Assembly: GCA_010909165.1 (NCBI GenBank)
Contig: MU008188.1
Span: forward strand, 62,001-126,000
Direction: 5' to 3'
DNA length: 64,000 bases
From: Anthoceros angustus
Taxonomy: Eukaryota > Streptophyta > Anthocerotopsida > Anthocerotales > Anthocerotaceae
Shown one piece after another: positions 1 to 10,970 of the stretch; position 1 is the first letter of the stretch; every line of letters starts with the position of its first letter. The notes beneath the pieces were generated by a model, which saw nothing but the letters and a program-made list of their open reading frames with translations, made no database searches and had not been told where the DNA came from. A program made the position numbers and the translations under genes.

Positions 1-873
1 TCACTACGGCCTTCTTCTTCTTATTTTTGCGGCGGGGTTCTTCCTCCTCCATAGAGACTTCGGACTCTACCTCGGAGATCTCCTCTTCCTCCGAAGAAAT
101 CTCAGTCTCTTCACCTTCCTCTTCCAAGGGCTCCTCATCTTCAGACTCCGAACTCCGTCTCTTCTTCTTCCCTCCTTGGGTCGTCCTCGTTCTTCGTTGG
201 TGCATCGATTCTTCATAGTTCTCGGCCGCCCGGACCGCTTTACTCACATCCTTCTCGGCCAGCAACAGCACATGCTTGGCCATTGGCTTAGGTAGGCCGG
301 CCACGAACCATCGCACTGCCTGCATGGTGGTGTGGGTGGGATGTCACCCGGAGGCGTGAGAACCCGCTTCGATATACGAGCCCTTCCGTTTCCCCTTCGT
401 GTTCTCGAGCTTGGACAGGACGTAGCCTTCCTGGTCAATTCACCGGAATCTTTCCGGGAAGGCATCCTTCAAAGCTTCAAAGGTCGAGGGCGTGCTCGGG
501 TTCAGCGCTTCGCCGGTACCACTGAGCCTTGCAAGGACCCCTGAAAGCTTGATGAAATGCGTCAAGGCGTGCCCCAGCCTCTCCAGGTTGAAGTTTGCCC
601 GGGACACAAAATCCTCCACGAAGGTTTCCTTGTCCCTCTCCTTCTTACCCCCAAAGAGGGAGTGTGCTTGCTTTGTTGACGTCGTAGCTACCGCCGCCCA
701 AGGGATTGAGGATTCACCGTCCCCCTTACTGCCGCCGAAATTTGCACTCCGTCCTCCTCGCGGTCTGACAAATCTACCACGCTCACACTTACTTGCCTGC
801 TGGGACCTTTGCGTTGAGCCTGCCGCCGCTCACGTTCTGAGCTCAAAGGCTCATGGTTAATGACGTCTCTCAC
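1..873 (-). pseudogene. Ty3/gypsy gag, truncated at window edge
   Basis: Read on the minus strand in shifting frames this segment gives a capsid-like Gag. It has an N-terminal ATTSTKQAHSLFGG-type start near 690, then ETFVEDFVSRANFNLERLG near 590-640, EALKDAFPERF near 490, and an acidic Ser/Glu-rich tail (EEEISEVESE type) near 1-200. The same order of motifs recurs in the plus-strand copy at 10,137-10,970 (ETFVEDLCIAGK, LEALKDAFLERLE), which shows the family and orientation. Several frameshifts break it, and the rest of the polyprotein lies left of the window. It follows its own 5' LTR (921-4,232). Gag would form the particle that packages element RNA, but this copy cannot encode a complete protein. 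Confidence 0.75.
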
Positions 874-1535
874 CCAAAGTTGCCTAACCCCTCACTCGTC
901 CTCTACGTATCTCAGACTCTTGTGGCGCGACCGAGGACCAGGCGCACAATCCCGTGTGGTTGTAGCAAAGGGTCCGTTCCCGAGAGAATGATAGGCTCCG
1001 TTTGGCACGTTTTCAACCGATTCTCACCTCAACGTAGTGACCATTCGGACTCAAGCGCGCGCGTCCGCAGTTTTACGAATAACTACTCTCACGTTCACCA
1101 AACAGGCCCGGTGTGGCCAAATGTTTAAGGACTCGTTCGCGTCCGTATCCTATCAATTCGTTCCTTGTTCGTCTAATCCGTTCTCCTCGCCTCTCTCTCT
1201 ACACTCACCATTCTTTGGAAAAGAGTGGGTGGGCTGCGGGTCGGATCTCTTAAAATGCGTTATCTTGGTCTCCGTCCGGGCTCTACACGCCTCCGGAGTT
1301 CCTTGACTCGCCATCGTCGTTCCCACCGTCGGTCCTTTGCCTGGAAGGCGAGGTCTTTGATCGCCCACCCACGCACACACCACCACACGTTAGGGCCCGT
1401 CACGGGACCTTGATCAATCGCTCCGGTCATGCACGCCTCGATGACTCGGGACTCACGTTGCAAAAGACGACAAGGGTCTACAAGGAAAGCAGCGGTATCC
1501 ACCCCAAGAAAAAGATGCTTTACTAGAGCAGCCGC

Positions 1536-1550
1536 CCCTCTTATACTACA
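1536..1550 (-). promoter_or_regulatory. LTR TATA box (family 1)
   Basis: On the minus strand the sequence reads TGTAGTATAAGAGGG. It is preceded by GTAATAAAG and followed by CTGCTCTAGTAAAGCATC, and the same arrangement appears at 9,334 (+) and 40,401 (+). This is the expected layout of a U3/R boundary. Confidence 0.6.
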
Positions 1551-2225
1551 TCGAGCGGCTTTATTACACTCCTATTACATTTTGTTGCCCCATTCGATTA
1601 ATATAATCGACCGCCTACTACCTCCCCCTCTTCCGCCTATCTCCTTCGCCTGCGGCGGCTGAGGAGTGCTCTTGGTTCTGCCTTGGCACTGGTGGCCCAA
1701 TCCTCGGCCACGGCAGTTCAGGCACCTAATCGGATGATCCGGCGGCGGCCCTTCCCTTCGAGACACAGCCGAGGTTCGGCTCACGGTGGCGGTTTGACAA
1801 CGCGGTAACCACCACATCCTCCTCTCCACTGCCCCCAGTGGGTCCACCGCCTGGGACCACCAGGAGTGTTGCTCACTTTGCAAGTCGGTGGTAGTCCCCT
1901 CACCTCCCGAGTCCGGGACCGGGTCCACTGGGCACTGGGGTCCGATCCTCGGGGTTGGCCTTATTTGAGTCCGGACCTGTGGTCCGTCTGAGGTTCGGAC
2001 CTCGGGTCCGACCTTTCACTCACTCGGGGTCCATCCCCACTCACCGGACCCCCCTCCTAGCTCGGGTCTTGCTGGTCTTCAGCCTTCCCCCTTTGGGGCC
2101 CTCGTCCTTCCCTGAGGAGGGTTCTGCTTACCTCAGGCCTGTATGGTACCAAGGCCTGCCTCACGCTCCTCTCCGCCTTCCATGCTGCCCCCGAACACGC
2201 CACCAAGGCCCGTGGCAGGTGCTAT

Positions 2226-2870
2226 CCCAGACCCTTCTTCTCCTCCCCTCCTTCCGATCTCCTCAGGAAATCAATTTGTGGTTGATGCAAGACCTCAAGG
2301 CTTTGAGGAGCGTGGTAGTAGGCAAAGTCCGAGTGACTTGTTGGATTACCTCTTCCACATGGGCCCAGTGCAGGTACTCCTTCGCAGTAGGTACTCCCGG
2401 CGGTTAGGCGTCTTTGCAAACTGGCCTGCCTCCATCGCCATCGGACTGAGCTGGGCCGGAATCTCTTGAGGCCACCAAGGAGGCCTCATACTTCCTCGCA
2501 GCCTCGCCTCTCGCTTACTCCATCTCCCCTCCGCTTCGCACCTCAACACTGGCATGGCAGCGCCCCTCCGCCTTCCTCAACATTTGGACCAGCAGGCTTC
2601 TTCTTCCGCCTGTGGCCCTCGCTCCTCCATTCATCCACGGCAGAGCTCGCATCTCTCTTCCTGGGTGGTCCGGCAACGGTCCCTTGCCTCGCCCAAGTTC
2701 TTCTCCAGGTGTCTCGGCCATGACACTTCACGCACATGGACGAGTCCGGGGCTCGAGACATCGGGTGCATTTCTCGCACATCGACCATGCACTACGCTTA
2801 TACGAGACTCAACGAATATGCATTGCTATACATAAGAACGGTCCGAACACGGCCACAATGGGTCTATTGT
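2226..2870 (-). pseudogene. C-terminal part of an ORF carried inside the family-1 LTR
   Basis: Minus-strand translation in broken frames includes WPQEIPAQLSPMAMEAGQ, then HVEE/GRGNPTSHSDFAYYHAPQSLEV and a Glu/Gly-rich tail (SEGGEEKKG). Equivalent stretches occur at 7,830-8,290 (+) and 39,430-39,700 (+), where the best-preserved copy reads AHVEEAIHQVDSDFAYYHAE. The protein has no family I can name; the preserved part is helical and charged. It lies upstream of the LTR TATA box in all three copies. Confidence 0.5.
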
Positions 2871-2874
2871 GGTG

Positions 2875-3385
2875 AAAGCCTTGCCTTGAGTGATTAGGTC
2901 GCGACATGATGAATGCATTCATCATATGCATGTAAAGGACGATGTCTGCGCGTGGAAAGACCGCATTGAACCCGCAATTGTAAATAGATTCCGGATGGTG
3001 TCCGAAAGACCGTATGAAGTTGAGATTCTATCGATTTCGGGCATTGCAACCTCGGGTCAGACCTAATGGATTCATACCATTCGCATTCATGGATGTCCAA
3101 CAAGTATAGTACAAGTCGCTCCTTTTCTCGTCAATCTACTGGACCCTTAAACTCATTTTGTGGACCTTTTTTAATATCCATTTGTGTACTATAAATTGCA
3201 TGTATTCTTAAAGAATTGGCAGTTGATTCATGAGAACTTGGAGGAGTGTAGACCATGTGAAGGTCTTATTACCTTAAAACCATTGAAATGCATGGTTTCA
3301 TTCTTAAAGTCACATCTTTATCATGCAATTTTTTTAAAAAAATTCTGCAAATTATGAAATTCAGGCTTTTTTGTTTCCAGGCCCC
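2875..3385. other. AT-rich segment inside the LTR, no gene seen
   Basis: This stretch is much more AT-rich than the surrounding LTR (poly-T/poly-A run near 3,330; GAATGCATTCATCATATGCATG near 2,910) and has no counterpart in the other copies of the LTR. It is probably a separate insertion or replacement. No ends, ORF or RNA gene could be recognised. Confidence 0.4.
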
Positions 3386-3390
3386 AAATT

Positions 3391-3534
3391 TCACCCCTCC
3401 AAACCAGAAACGAGGAGCCGTCTCCTAGTCTTAGGAGACCTTGTTGGTCCGAAATTTGGGTAGCGCTTGGTGACAATGTTCCGTTCCACCAAGCGCCAGG
3501 GCTCCCACACTTCCGCCACCTTCTTGGGCCCCAT
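3391..3534 (-). pseudogene. N-terminal part of the LTR-borne ORF
   Basis: From an ATG at 3,534 the minus strand reads MGPKKVAEVWEPWRLVERN followed by IVTKRYPNFGP. The start recurs at 15,758 (+; MAPKN, with EVWEPWNLRRNIVT in the neighbouring frame) and at 24,803 (-; MGPEG, with RLGRNIVTG). The context, about 0.7 kb inside the LTR start, is the same each time. Conservation of a start codon and a peptide at three sites supports a real ancestral coding sequence. Function unknown. Confidence 0.5.
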
Positions 3535-4232
3535 TGCTGTGCTCCTCTTGTTATGCTGTTGGGGGTTGAGGCTCAGCAATTCTCCGTCCTCACGGTCATT
3601 GCGTACGGTCGCTCCGCTGGAGATGAGCCGCCGAAGGGTGCGCGCTTGAAGAGACAACGCTGAGAGCAGGTGGTGTCGAGGCCGAGAACCTCATGCGAGT
3701 CGCTTTAGAAGAATGACTCGCCAGGGCTGCAGCGTCGAGAGTAAATCAAAGCTGGAGGGCGCCCTTCACGCCTGAATCACAAAGGCACCATGGCTTTCTC
3801 TAGTTTGTACGCTGGCCGATCACAGACGCTTTTACTGGCACTGCATTTCTGAGCGTGAATACCGCTATAACGCACGGGCAACCCTACTTAGCCTCGGGTC
3901 CGCTGCATGCTGCCCACCTCAAGACTGGCCCACGTGGCCCCTCCTGCCAAAATACGCTCCCTGCTCCAAAGTTCCTTTCCTTGACATACTTATCGCGACT
4001 TACTCCGGAGTGCAGTCCGGACTTACCATGGTTTACTCAGTGTGCCTCAGTATCCGCTGTGAAAAGGTCCTAGCCACTCCGGGAGTGCAGTCCGAGTCTC
4101 TCCTACTCAGGATGCAGCTGGAGTTACTCCGGCCTTATTTCTTCCTTTTCGCCTTATTTCCCACTCCACACTTACGAAAAAAAACAAAACCTAGCTTATT
4201 CCCTGCCCAAGGGGAAGAGCCCATAGCCCACA

Positions 4233-4563
4233 TTACCTCGACAAAGGTGAAGTCTAATGTTCTTGGTTTGAATGAAACCTTCAGCTTGTACCTTGTCACC
4301 CCCAACACATGCTCCGTGGTCCCAGCTGCGGTCTGGATCTTCGACTTGGTTTCCTTCAACCTTTCTTGGTGGAGACCCAATGCTTCCTTCACTCTTCTTC
4401 CAACGATCACCGGCTGTGCTCCGGTGTCAATCAACACCCTCCTTGGTGCGAATCCATTGATTTCAATGTGCCTCTCCGATTGTTGACCAAAGCCACCCCA
4501 CTGCGGCGTTCTTCTCCGAGATGCTTGGCTTGAGGTCAGCAATGACATCAACTGTTGTGGCAC
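4233..4563 (-). pseudogene. Retropepsin (aspartic protease) fragment of a gag-protease element
   Basis: The minus-strand ORF contains INGFAPRRVLIDTGAQPVIV: a hydrophobic stretch followed by the D-T-G catalytic triplet of retroviral-type proteases. It continues through RRVKEALGL and EHVLGVTRYKLKVSFKP to FVEV. There it stops abruptly at 4,233, where the TG of another element's LTR begins. The same EHVLGVTRYKLKF segment occurs at 26,060 (+), which there leads into a methyltransferase-like domain. The protease would mature the Gag-Pol polyprotein; here it is cut before its C-terminal half. Confidence 0.75.
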
Positions 4564-6137
4564 AAATCTTGGACACTTGCTTCGTCTTCAAGGGTTGTCA
4601 ACATAGTCAAACCCTGACTTCCTTCCGCTCAACCCCATGTCTTGTAGGTGAAACATGGCATCTCGAAGCTTTTGTGCCATCGTCTCTCGACAATCTGCGC
4701 ATGGGTTTCTCCACGCCCACTGGACTTTGATGTTGCTCCAGTTGCTCCTGTTGGCAATGGCTCAAGCGACTTTGGCATCTTGGCATAGGTTCGGGAAGAG
4801 GATCCGAAGCTTCCTTCGTGTCTTCCGCTTCTGCGGTGTCAAGACATCCTCTTCTTCCTGAGCTATCTTCTCTCGTAGGAGGTTTCTTCCTGCCCTTGGA
4901 TGGTCACAGTCGCCATGTATCAAGCTTGTGCTCATCTTCTTCGTCCTCGATGATGAACTGCTGCTCTCCTTGATCTTCGCCTTCCGCTTCTCCGCTTTGC
5001 GTGCCATGGTCATCTCTTCTTTGATGCTTCCGTTTCTTTTGTCCACGGACTTGCAGTGCCTCCTCCACGCCTTTGCTCTTCGATTTTGTGGATGAGGTTG
5101 GCGAGATGCATTGGCGGGGTTGCTGCTCGATAACCCGTAGGCCGCAATTCGGATGCTTCTCCCAACATGCCGCTTCATTGTGCCGTACCTCCACACCTAG
5201 GGCATGGCTCCTCACCCTTGACTCCTCCGATGCATGCTCGCACTCATGAGAATGGTCCGTCCCTCGGCACCTCACGCGGGGCTCGTCACTTGGGGTGGGG
5301 TGGCTTGTCTCGTGAGCTCCTCCACTCGACCTCCAGCGTCGGTCATGTCGTCCACCACTCCTACTTGTCTTTGGAGTAATCACTTGCACCCAGAGAGTCG
5401 CGGGCCCTATCTTGTCGACCATCGTACACTTGTGAGGGTGTGTGTGCCACGCTTGCACCTTCATGCATGCAATGCATACAATGCCTGACCACTTCTCTGC
5501 GATGTCATGATCTTGGTGTCACGTAACGATTCTTGATAAGCCATCTTGCTGACTTCATCTTGAAGTGTGCGGAGATCTTCTCATCCGTGCTTGCGAAACT
5601 CCGGTAGGAAGATGTCAAACATCTCTTGATGGGATCGTGCCCACTTGCCACTGCTCGTGCCTGGTTCCTTGAGCTTGAACTGCTACTCATGGTCCTCCAT
5701 GTGGCTCAACAACCTCGCCTTGTGCTCGCGATAACGCCAATGCTTCATCCCCAAGTACTTGGCATTTGGATGAAGCCGTATCGCTTCGTGTATCCGGTCT
5801 TCAATTCCATCTCCACACCGCCGTACTTCTCGATGAAGTCCTCCGGTGGCAAGGTGCCGCTCGTCTGTGAACAACTCCATTCGATCCTTGTCTCCTCCCA
5901 TCTTGGCGACTCAAAGACAAGTCCTCCTCGCTCGCTTCCATGAGTTGTCCGGCACTGCGTGTCTTGTGTGTTGCCACTCACAGATCCTTCAAAGATTGTT
6001 GATTGTGTCATTTGGGTTCCTCCGTGTCCTTGGTACCAAAATCGAGTGTTCGCACTTCTCTCTCTTGGTCGGGACTTGAATTCGCTCGATGGACTTGGTT
6101 GGTAGCTCCGTCCGGATCGAGTGTGTCGAGCATGCAC
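4564..6137 (-). pseudogene. gag region of the same gag-protease element
   Basis: Reading starts with MHARHTRSGRSYQPSPSSEF at 6,137 and continues in several frames: IEKYGGVEMELKTGYTKRYG (about 5,800), MKHWRYREHKARLLSHMEDH (about 5,700), SFASTDEKISAHFKMKSARW (about 5,570), a Cys/His stretch with HNEAACWEKHP (about 5,150) that looks like half of a zinc knuckle, then a Lys/Glu-rich linker (about 4,800-5,050). The order N-terminal arm, capsid-like region, zinc knuckle, linker, protease is that of a retrotransposon Gag-Pol. At least five frame changes are needed, so it is decayed or poorly sequenced. The family was not identified by name. Confidence 0.6.
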
Positions 6138-6480
6138 TCCAGGCGGTTAGTGGCTAGATCAAACCCTTAATCAAGGTTAACACACCCCGCTATCTTAGAT
6201 CGATCGTGATTAGTGAAACCTCTAAGTATCTATGCATGTTAAATTGCATACAAATACTCTGCATGAATGTGAGCTGGGTGAGTTGGATAGCAAAGGCATA
6301 AGAACTCGAGTTAAGCACCCGTGGGTGGATCGATTACACGGATGGGGTGCCCAGGAGTTTTGGACGAAAGTGAAATCAAATGGACTGATGACATACCCAT
6401 GTCCCACTCTCCCTTATCCCTTGGAATCCGGGCCCAAGTAAAATACTCTTGTTTCTCCCTTGGTTGGTTGGCCTTAAAAG
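6138..6480. other. Non-coding junction region between two elements
   Basis: No protein-coding signal is seen. The segment lies 5' of the minus-strand gag and contains a 5S-rRNA-like stretch on the plus strand. Its right end meets minisatellite sequence belonging to the long LTR of the next element. Confidence 0.4.
6299..6366 (+). other. 5S rRNA-like fragment (copy 1)
   Basis: The plus strand reads AAGAACTCGAGTTAAGC, a G-rich loop segment, then CACGGATGGGGTGCCCAGGAG. This follows the order of the 3' two-thirds of plant 5S rRNA (AGAACTCCGCAGTTAAGC ... GGATGGGTGACC ... CTGGGA), where the internal RNA polymerase III promoter lies. The 5' third of 5S is not recognisable, so it is not a functional 5S gene. 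Related stretches occur at 44,915, 53,601 and 56,680-56,748 inside giant LTRs. Confidence 0.6.
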
Positions 6481-6530
6481 GCCAGCCCCCAGAGCCTCAT
6501 TCCTCTCTCTCCTTGGTATGGGCTTCTTGC

Positions 6531-6667
6531 CTCCTCTCCTTGGCCTTGGACTTGGGCTTCTTCGCCTCCTCTCCTTGGCCTTGGACTTGGGCTTCTTCGC
6601 CTCCTCTCCTTGGCCTTGGACTTGGGCTTCTTCTCCTCTCCTTGGCCTTGGACTTGGGCTTCTTCAC
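6531..6667 (+). repeat. 35-bp minisatellite, about four copies
   Basis: Units beginning CTCCTCTCCTTGGCCTTGGA start at 6,531, 6,566, 6,601 and 6,633. The third unit has lost 3 bp; a partial unit precedes the array. A shorter version of the same sequence occurs at 16,545-16,632. Confidence 0.85.
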
Positions 6668-6879
6668 CGCGATCATGCCGACCGGGAGGCAAGGGGTCGG
6701 CTCGAACCCCTCACCTCCGAGCCCCAGGGACCAAGAGGGCAAATAAGGAATTGCGGCAAGAGGGCCAAGGAGGGTGAAGCTCGGGAGCTCACAATCGTGA
6801 CCTAAGGGGCCGATTAGTCAGAGAACCCAGTCGGGACTTACTCGGGATGTGATCCTTGGTATGGACCGTGAGGATGCCC

Positions 6880-8300
6880 GCCCCACTCACGGACTTCTTG
6901 GGGTCTCACTGGCGGCCGTGGAAGAGACACGGGTCCTCACATCATGGATTCGGTATGCTTTGGGGTCTCGCGGACGAAGACCCGAAGTAAAGCCACCAGA
7001 GGCGCATGGTGCTCCTCCGTGAGGCTTGGAGGCAAGGAGGAGCGCTCTCGGCCGCATCAAAGAAGGGAAACGGAGGCCGAGAGGAAGTCTCGTCCCATTG
7101 ACAGACTGACTAAATTCCTTCACTAGGTGGCGGTGAAGCGAGCCTGGGAGGCCCAAGCACGGGTGAAGACCTCTGCGGGAGAGGAGTAGCCAGGAGGCGT
7201 AGGAGGCCGGCGCAAGCGGAGAAGGCTCGTGACTTGGGCGAGGCCCGGCTGGACCAGCGCCAAGTGGGCGTGACCAGTGGAAGAAGTGAGGAGGCGGAGG
7301 AAGTCTAAGATCGGACCCGATCACTATCGGCGTGATCGGAACCGTGGAGGGAGACCGAGGGGATAGGTGGCTAACAGAAGGAGGAGGCGGCGGGAGTGCG
7401 GCCATGCGAGAGAAGGAAGCCGCTGCAAGGAGATGGAGGATCTCCAGGTCTGGAGCGTGAAGTGGATGGCGGAGATGGAAGACGCAGGAGACTCGAGCTG
7501 CGGCTCAAGTTACCATTGAGAGGAATGGTAATGCGGGCGTGATCTCGGATCACGAGCGAGAAATAGAGCGGCTCACTCTGTGGCGGACGGAGGAAGTGAG
7601 GCGATGGAACAGAGCCGGGGCGTCGCCGAAATGGAAGGACGTGAAGCCTGCAGAGTTGCCCGGCCACTTTGGAGAGAGGAGATGGGCGGGCTAACGGCGA
7701 AATAAAGCGGGGAGGCGAGAGCACAGGGGCAGAAAGAAGGCTGGTCAGGTTAAGGAAGGTGAAGGGAGCGCTATGGCCGATGGTCGGAAAGCAGGCGGAG
7801 CGAAACGGAGCTGGAGCAAAGCGGACAGCCCCGGCGATTCAGGAGGTGGCAGGCAGCCCATGGCCTCACGAGATCGGCCCGGCTCCGGCTAACGAACTGG
7901 CAGAGGGATGGTCCAAAAGCCGACAAGACACGCTCGACTCCGAGCACCAATGGCGAAGGGGTATCGGGTGCTCCACATGTGGAAGAGCAATCCAACAAAT
8001 TGACTCGGTTTGCCTACTACTACGAGCTCCTTAAGGCATTGGAAGTCTCTGACGCCGCTACACGACGGACCCTGAGGGTCGAGGGAAGGGATGAAGGGCA
8101 TGGGGACAGACGGGACCCTAGTGGCCCGCTTGGAGGCGATGGTGGCGGGGAGAAGACGAGGAGGAGGAGCGGGACGCGCCAATACAACGAATCCCAGGGT
8201 AAGTCGGCTGCAACCTGCTCGGGAAGAGAGACGGCGGCCCCAGAGGGTGGAAGGAGGAAGCCAAGGCCAAGACAGAGGAGTCGGTGGAAGGGATGAGGAC
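6880..8300 (+). pseudogene. LTR-borne ORF, charged middle and C-terminal part
   Basis: The plus strand gives an Arg/Glu-rich, probably coiled-coil reading in shifting frames: RRETEAERKSRPIDRLTKFL (about 7,060), EREIERLTLWR (about 7,560), ERRLVRLRKVKGALWPMV (about 7,730). It then gives the conserved stretch WPHEIGPAPANELAEGW (about 7,860) and the frame equivalent to HVEEAIQQ..FAYY..LLKALEV (7,975-8,045). It ends in a Gly/Glu/Arg-rich tail. The last part matches 2,226-2,420 (-) and 39,430-39,640 (+). No enzymatic motif is visible. Coiled-coil extra ORFs are known in some plant gypsy lineages; that comparison is inference. Confidence 0.45.
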
Positions 8301-8479
8301 CCTAGCAGAAGGGGTCCAGAGATAAAGGGGTCCGAGCTTGGGGACCCGACCCCGTGTGGTTGAGACCGAGGTCCCAAACCCGATGAGACCGAGACCCAGT
8401 GACCGGACTTAGAATAAGGCGAGACTCCCAAAGTTCGGACTTCCGGAGTCGAGACGGGGTCCTGACTCACCTAGACTAG

Positions 8480-9020
8480 AGAGGTGTTTCACCACGTCAA
8501 ATCTCTGAAGATCCTACTTATTTTCCTGGCTTTTTCTTTCCTTGCTCTTGTGGCCTTTAGTCTTGGTTTCCTGCTGATCACCTCCTTTGTTACACCAGAA
8601 ACTTTAACTACATTCCACACGCCTGATCCTATTCGATACATCTTCGGGTAAATGCATGACGCTTACTGCGGCGAAGCATCTGTGTCAGTCTTTTAGCCAC
8701 CAAATAGAATAGGAGACGAGAGGGCAGTTATAGTGTGTCATAGTCTTGGGGTTTTCCAGCATACAGTGGTGTTATAAGAGATGCTTTTGAAAGCACCCCG
8801 GCAATGGCCGAATCCCAAGATTCTCTTCTCAGTCTGCCATGGAGATGGCTTTAATCTAAAACCAGATGAGTGATCCCAATCTCAAGTAGTTCGTTTGGTA
8901 TATGGATTTTCTGCAGCCAGACAGAGGTAGGAGTCCCCAGGTCTAAACCTATGGCCCTTTGGCCCTTATTTATTTTATATTTATTCTACAAGGGTATACT
9001 TTCAACTATTTGGAAAATTT
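8480..9020. other. Unexplained insert within the LTR
   Basis: Compared with the copies at 921-4,232 and 39,430-40,858, this copy has about 540 bp of extra, more AT-rich sequence between the GGTCCGAG repeats and the U3 promoter. It contains no clear ORF, terminal inverted repeats or RNA gene. Confidence 0.35.
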
Positions 9021-9333
9021 CGGACAAGCAAGGAGGAGTCCCCTCCGACTTACTGGGAGAGCAGTCAGTGGCCGGAGGGACCGGGGCGGGGACGATGTTG
9101 TGGTGCCGGTCGTCAGACCCGGCCGCCGAACTCTGTGATTCCGGAAGAGGAAGGGACAGCCGCGATCATCCGATTGGTGTACAGACGACGGAGATTGGAC
9201 CACCAATCCGGGGCGAACCAGGACCTTCCAGCCGCCGTGAGAAGGAGATAGGAGGAGGAATAGGATGGTAGGCGGCGATTAGGGGTGTCTTGCTGCCACC
9301 ATTTCGGAATAGTGTAATAAAGGCGACTTGGGC

Positions 9334-9345
9334 GTGGTATAAGAG
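9334..9345 (+). promoter_or_regulatory. LTR TATA box (family 1)
   Basis: GTGGTATAAGAG, 20-30 bp downstream of GTGTAATAAAGG, in the same context as 40,401-40,415 and the minus-strand copy at 1,536-1,550. Confidence 0.6.
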
Positions 9346-9893
9346 AATTTGAGGCTGCTGAATAAATCATCTTCTCTTGGTGTTGATGCGCGTTCTTGCG
9401 AGACCTGTGTCTCTTCCTTGCGTGAGTCACGAGTCAGCGACGAGCGGCTCAGGCCAGTCAAGGTCTGTGGCGGACCCTAACGTGTGGTGGTGTGTGCGGG
9501 GAAGGGTGGCGGGACCGTGTTCGTCGAGCGGCAGTGACGTCGAGCAGGGCCGGAGCGTGTGGAGCGGAGGAACTCCGGGAGGCGTGAGCCGGACGGAGGC
9601 CAGTGAGCAGCGGAGGTCGGGTGTAGCCACTGCGTTCTTTTCAAGGTTGATGAGTGGAGTGGGAGTGATGAGGGACTAAAGGGTGAGTGCGGCGAGCAAT
9701 CGGACAGGTCCTTAAGCGTTTAGCCACACGGGCTGTCTGGTGAACGTTATATGAGTAGTTAGGCAAAAGTGTGTGTTAGTGAGCGGGCAAAGTAAGGAGT
9801 CGGCTGCAAGCGGAGCTATCATTCTCTTGAGCGGACTCCTTCCTACAACGACACGGATTGTCTTGCGGTGGCCATCGTAGAAGTCGCGCCACA

Positions 9894-9915
9894 TTTTGGC
9901 GCGAGCGGGAATGAG
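9894..9915 (+). other. Primer-binding site (family 1)
   Basis: TTTTGGCGCGAGCGGGAATG follows the LTR end CA directly. It resembles the TTTTTGGCGCTGTCGGGAC site of the giant-LTR element at 47,762 and the TTTTGGCGCC...GGGGA sites usual in plant Ty3/gypsy elements. The primer tRNA was not determined. Confidence 0.6.
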
Positions 9916-10136
9916 ATCGTTCGTTCCGTAGGAAGGTGCGTGGAGGGCGTGAGGTAGAGAAGAGTTCTTGAGTGAGTCGGACGTTGGGCCCGGGCGCTCG
10001 GCGCGGGCACGTGAAGCGGCGGGCTCGGCGAGACCTCCAGGTGGCGTGGTGGGACTTGTCGGATCGTGAGGAGGAAGTAGCACCAAGTCGAGGCGGTGGT
10101 AAGAGGCGGTTCCTCAACCCTTGCCGATCAGCGGCG

Positions 10137-10970
10137 ATGGCAACAACGTCGACCAAGCAAGCGTATTCCCTCTTTGGAGGTAAGAAGGAGAGCGAAACCT
10201 TCGTGGAGGATTTGTGTATCGCGGGCAAACTTCAGCGGAGAAGGTTCGGATCGCGACTCATCCAGTGTTCCAAGGGGTCTCGAGGACTGACTCGGTATCG
10301 GAGAAATGCGCCTGAGCGCTCCCCCAACCTTGAAGCATTGAAGGATGCCTTCTTAGAAAGATTGGAATCGATCAAGAACTCGTCTTGTCAAACTCGAGAA
10401 CGCGAGGCAAGGCGGCGGAGATCGTATCGCCGAGCGGTTCTCGCTCTTGGGACGGCACCCCACCCACACCACCATGCGGTGATGCGTTGGTTGGTGGCTT
10501 ATCAAGCCAATGGCTAAGCACGTCTTTCTTTGGCGAAGAAGGATGTGAGCAAGGCGGTCGGCGGCGGAGAACTATGAAGAATCGATGCTGCGAGGCCAGG
10601 GCGCCTCGGAGGAAGAAGAAAGAAGAAGCGGGGTCGGACTCGAGATGAAGAACCCTCGGAAGAGGATGATGAGGCGAGGGCATCGGAGGAAGAGGAAGAG
10701 GACTCAGAAGAAGAATCAGGGATGGGGAAGAAGAACCCGGAAGAAATAAGAAGAAAAGCCCGTAGTCGGTGGAGGGGAGAAGGAGGTCATGATGCACCAG
10801 TGAGAGGTCCACTGACTCCTTTGAAGGAAGTAGCGGGGGTTGAGGAAGATCTAGAGCAGGTAATGAAGAGGGTGGAGGTTGATCAACCAAGTGAAGGATA
10901 AAGAGCGTAAGGCGGCCACCGCAGTCCGGACTCATACATGGTGTGCGGTGTGTCACCAACATGGGCATTC
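10137..10970 (+). pseudogene. Ty3/gypsy gag (capsid region)
   Basis: From ATG at 10,137 the frame reads MATTSTKQAYSLFGGKKE, then ETFVEDLCIAGKLQ (about 10,195). After frame changes come LEALKDAFLERLESI (about 10,330), RHPTHTTMR (about 10,450), AKHVFLWRRRM-like sequence and an acidic Glu/Ser-rich tail (10,600-10,760). The order matches the gag at 1-873 (-). It lies 243 bp downstream of the primer-binding site, the normal place for gag. Multiple indels prevent a full-length product. Confidence 0.7.

Larger units (their letters stand above)
921..4232 (-). mobile_element. Long Ty3/gypsy LTR (family 1), 5' LTR of the left-edge element
   Basis: In minus orientation the LTR starts TGTGGGCTATGG at 4,232 and ends ...GCGCCACA at 921, about 3.3 kb. 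The start matches LTR starts at 15,116 (+) and 25,677 (-), including a TTTTGTTTTTTTTCGTA block shortly inside. The end matches the LTR end at 9,893 (+). In between come a reading-frame start (3,534), its C-terminal part (2,870-2,226), GGTCCGGAC-type repeats (about 1,890-2,050) and a TATA box (about 1,543). The LTR interrupts the protease gene of another minus-strand element, whose coding runs up to 4,233. The other LTR lies outside the window, so the target duplication cannot be checked. Confidence 0.65.
6480..9893 (+). mobile_element. 5' LTR (left part missing) of the plus-strand family-1 gypsy element
   Basis: This is the plus-strand equivalent of the LTR at 921-4,232. It lacks the TGTGG start and first kilobase and enters at a 35-bp minisatellite that is also found at 16,545 in the 3' LTR. 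It then carries the LTR-borne ORF, GGTCCGAG-type repeats (8,330-8,460), a TATA box (9,334) and U5, ending GTCGCGCCACA at 9,893, directly before a TTTTGGCGC primer-binding site. A block at about 8,480-9,020 is absent from the other copies. Confidence 0.6.

Noticed and set aside
6321-6805. Leu-rich ORF resembling a membrane protein
   Set aside because: The hydrophobic repeats are a translation of the 35-bp minisatellite.
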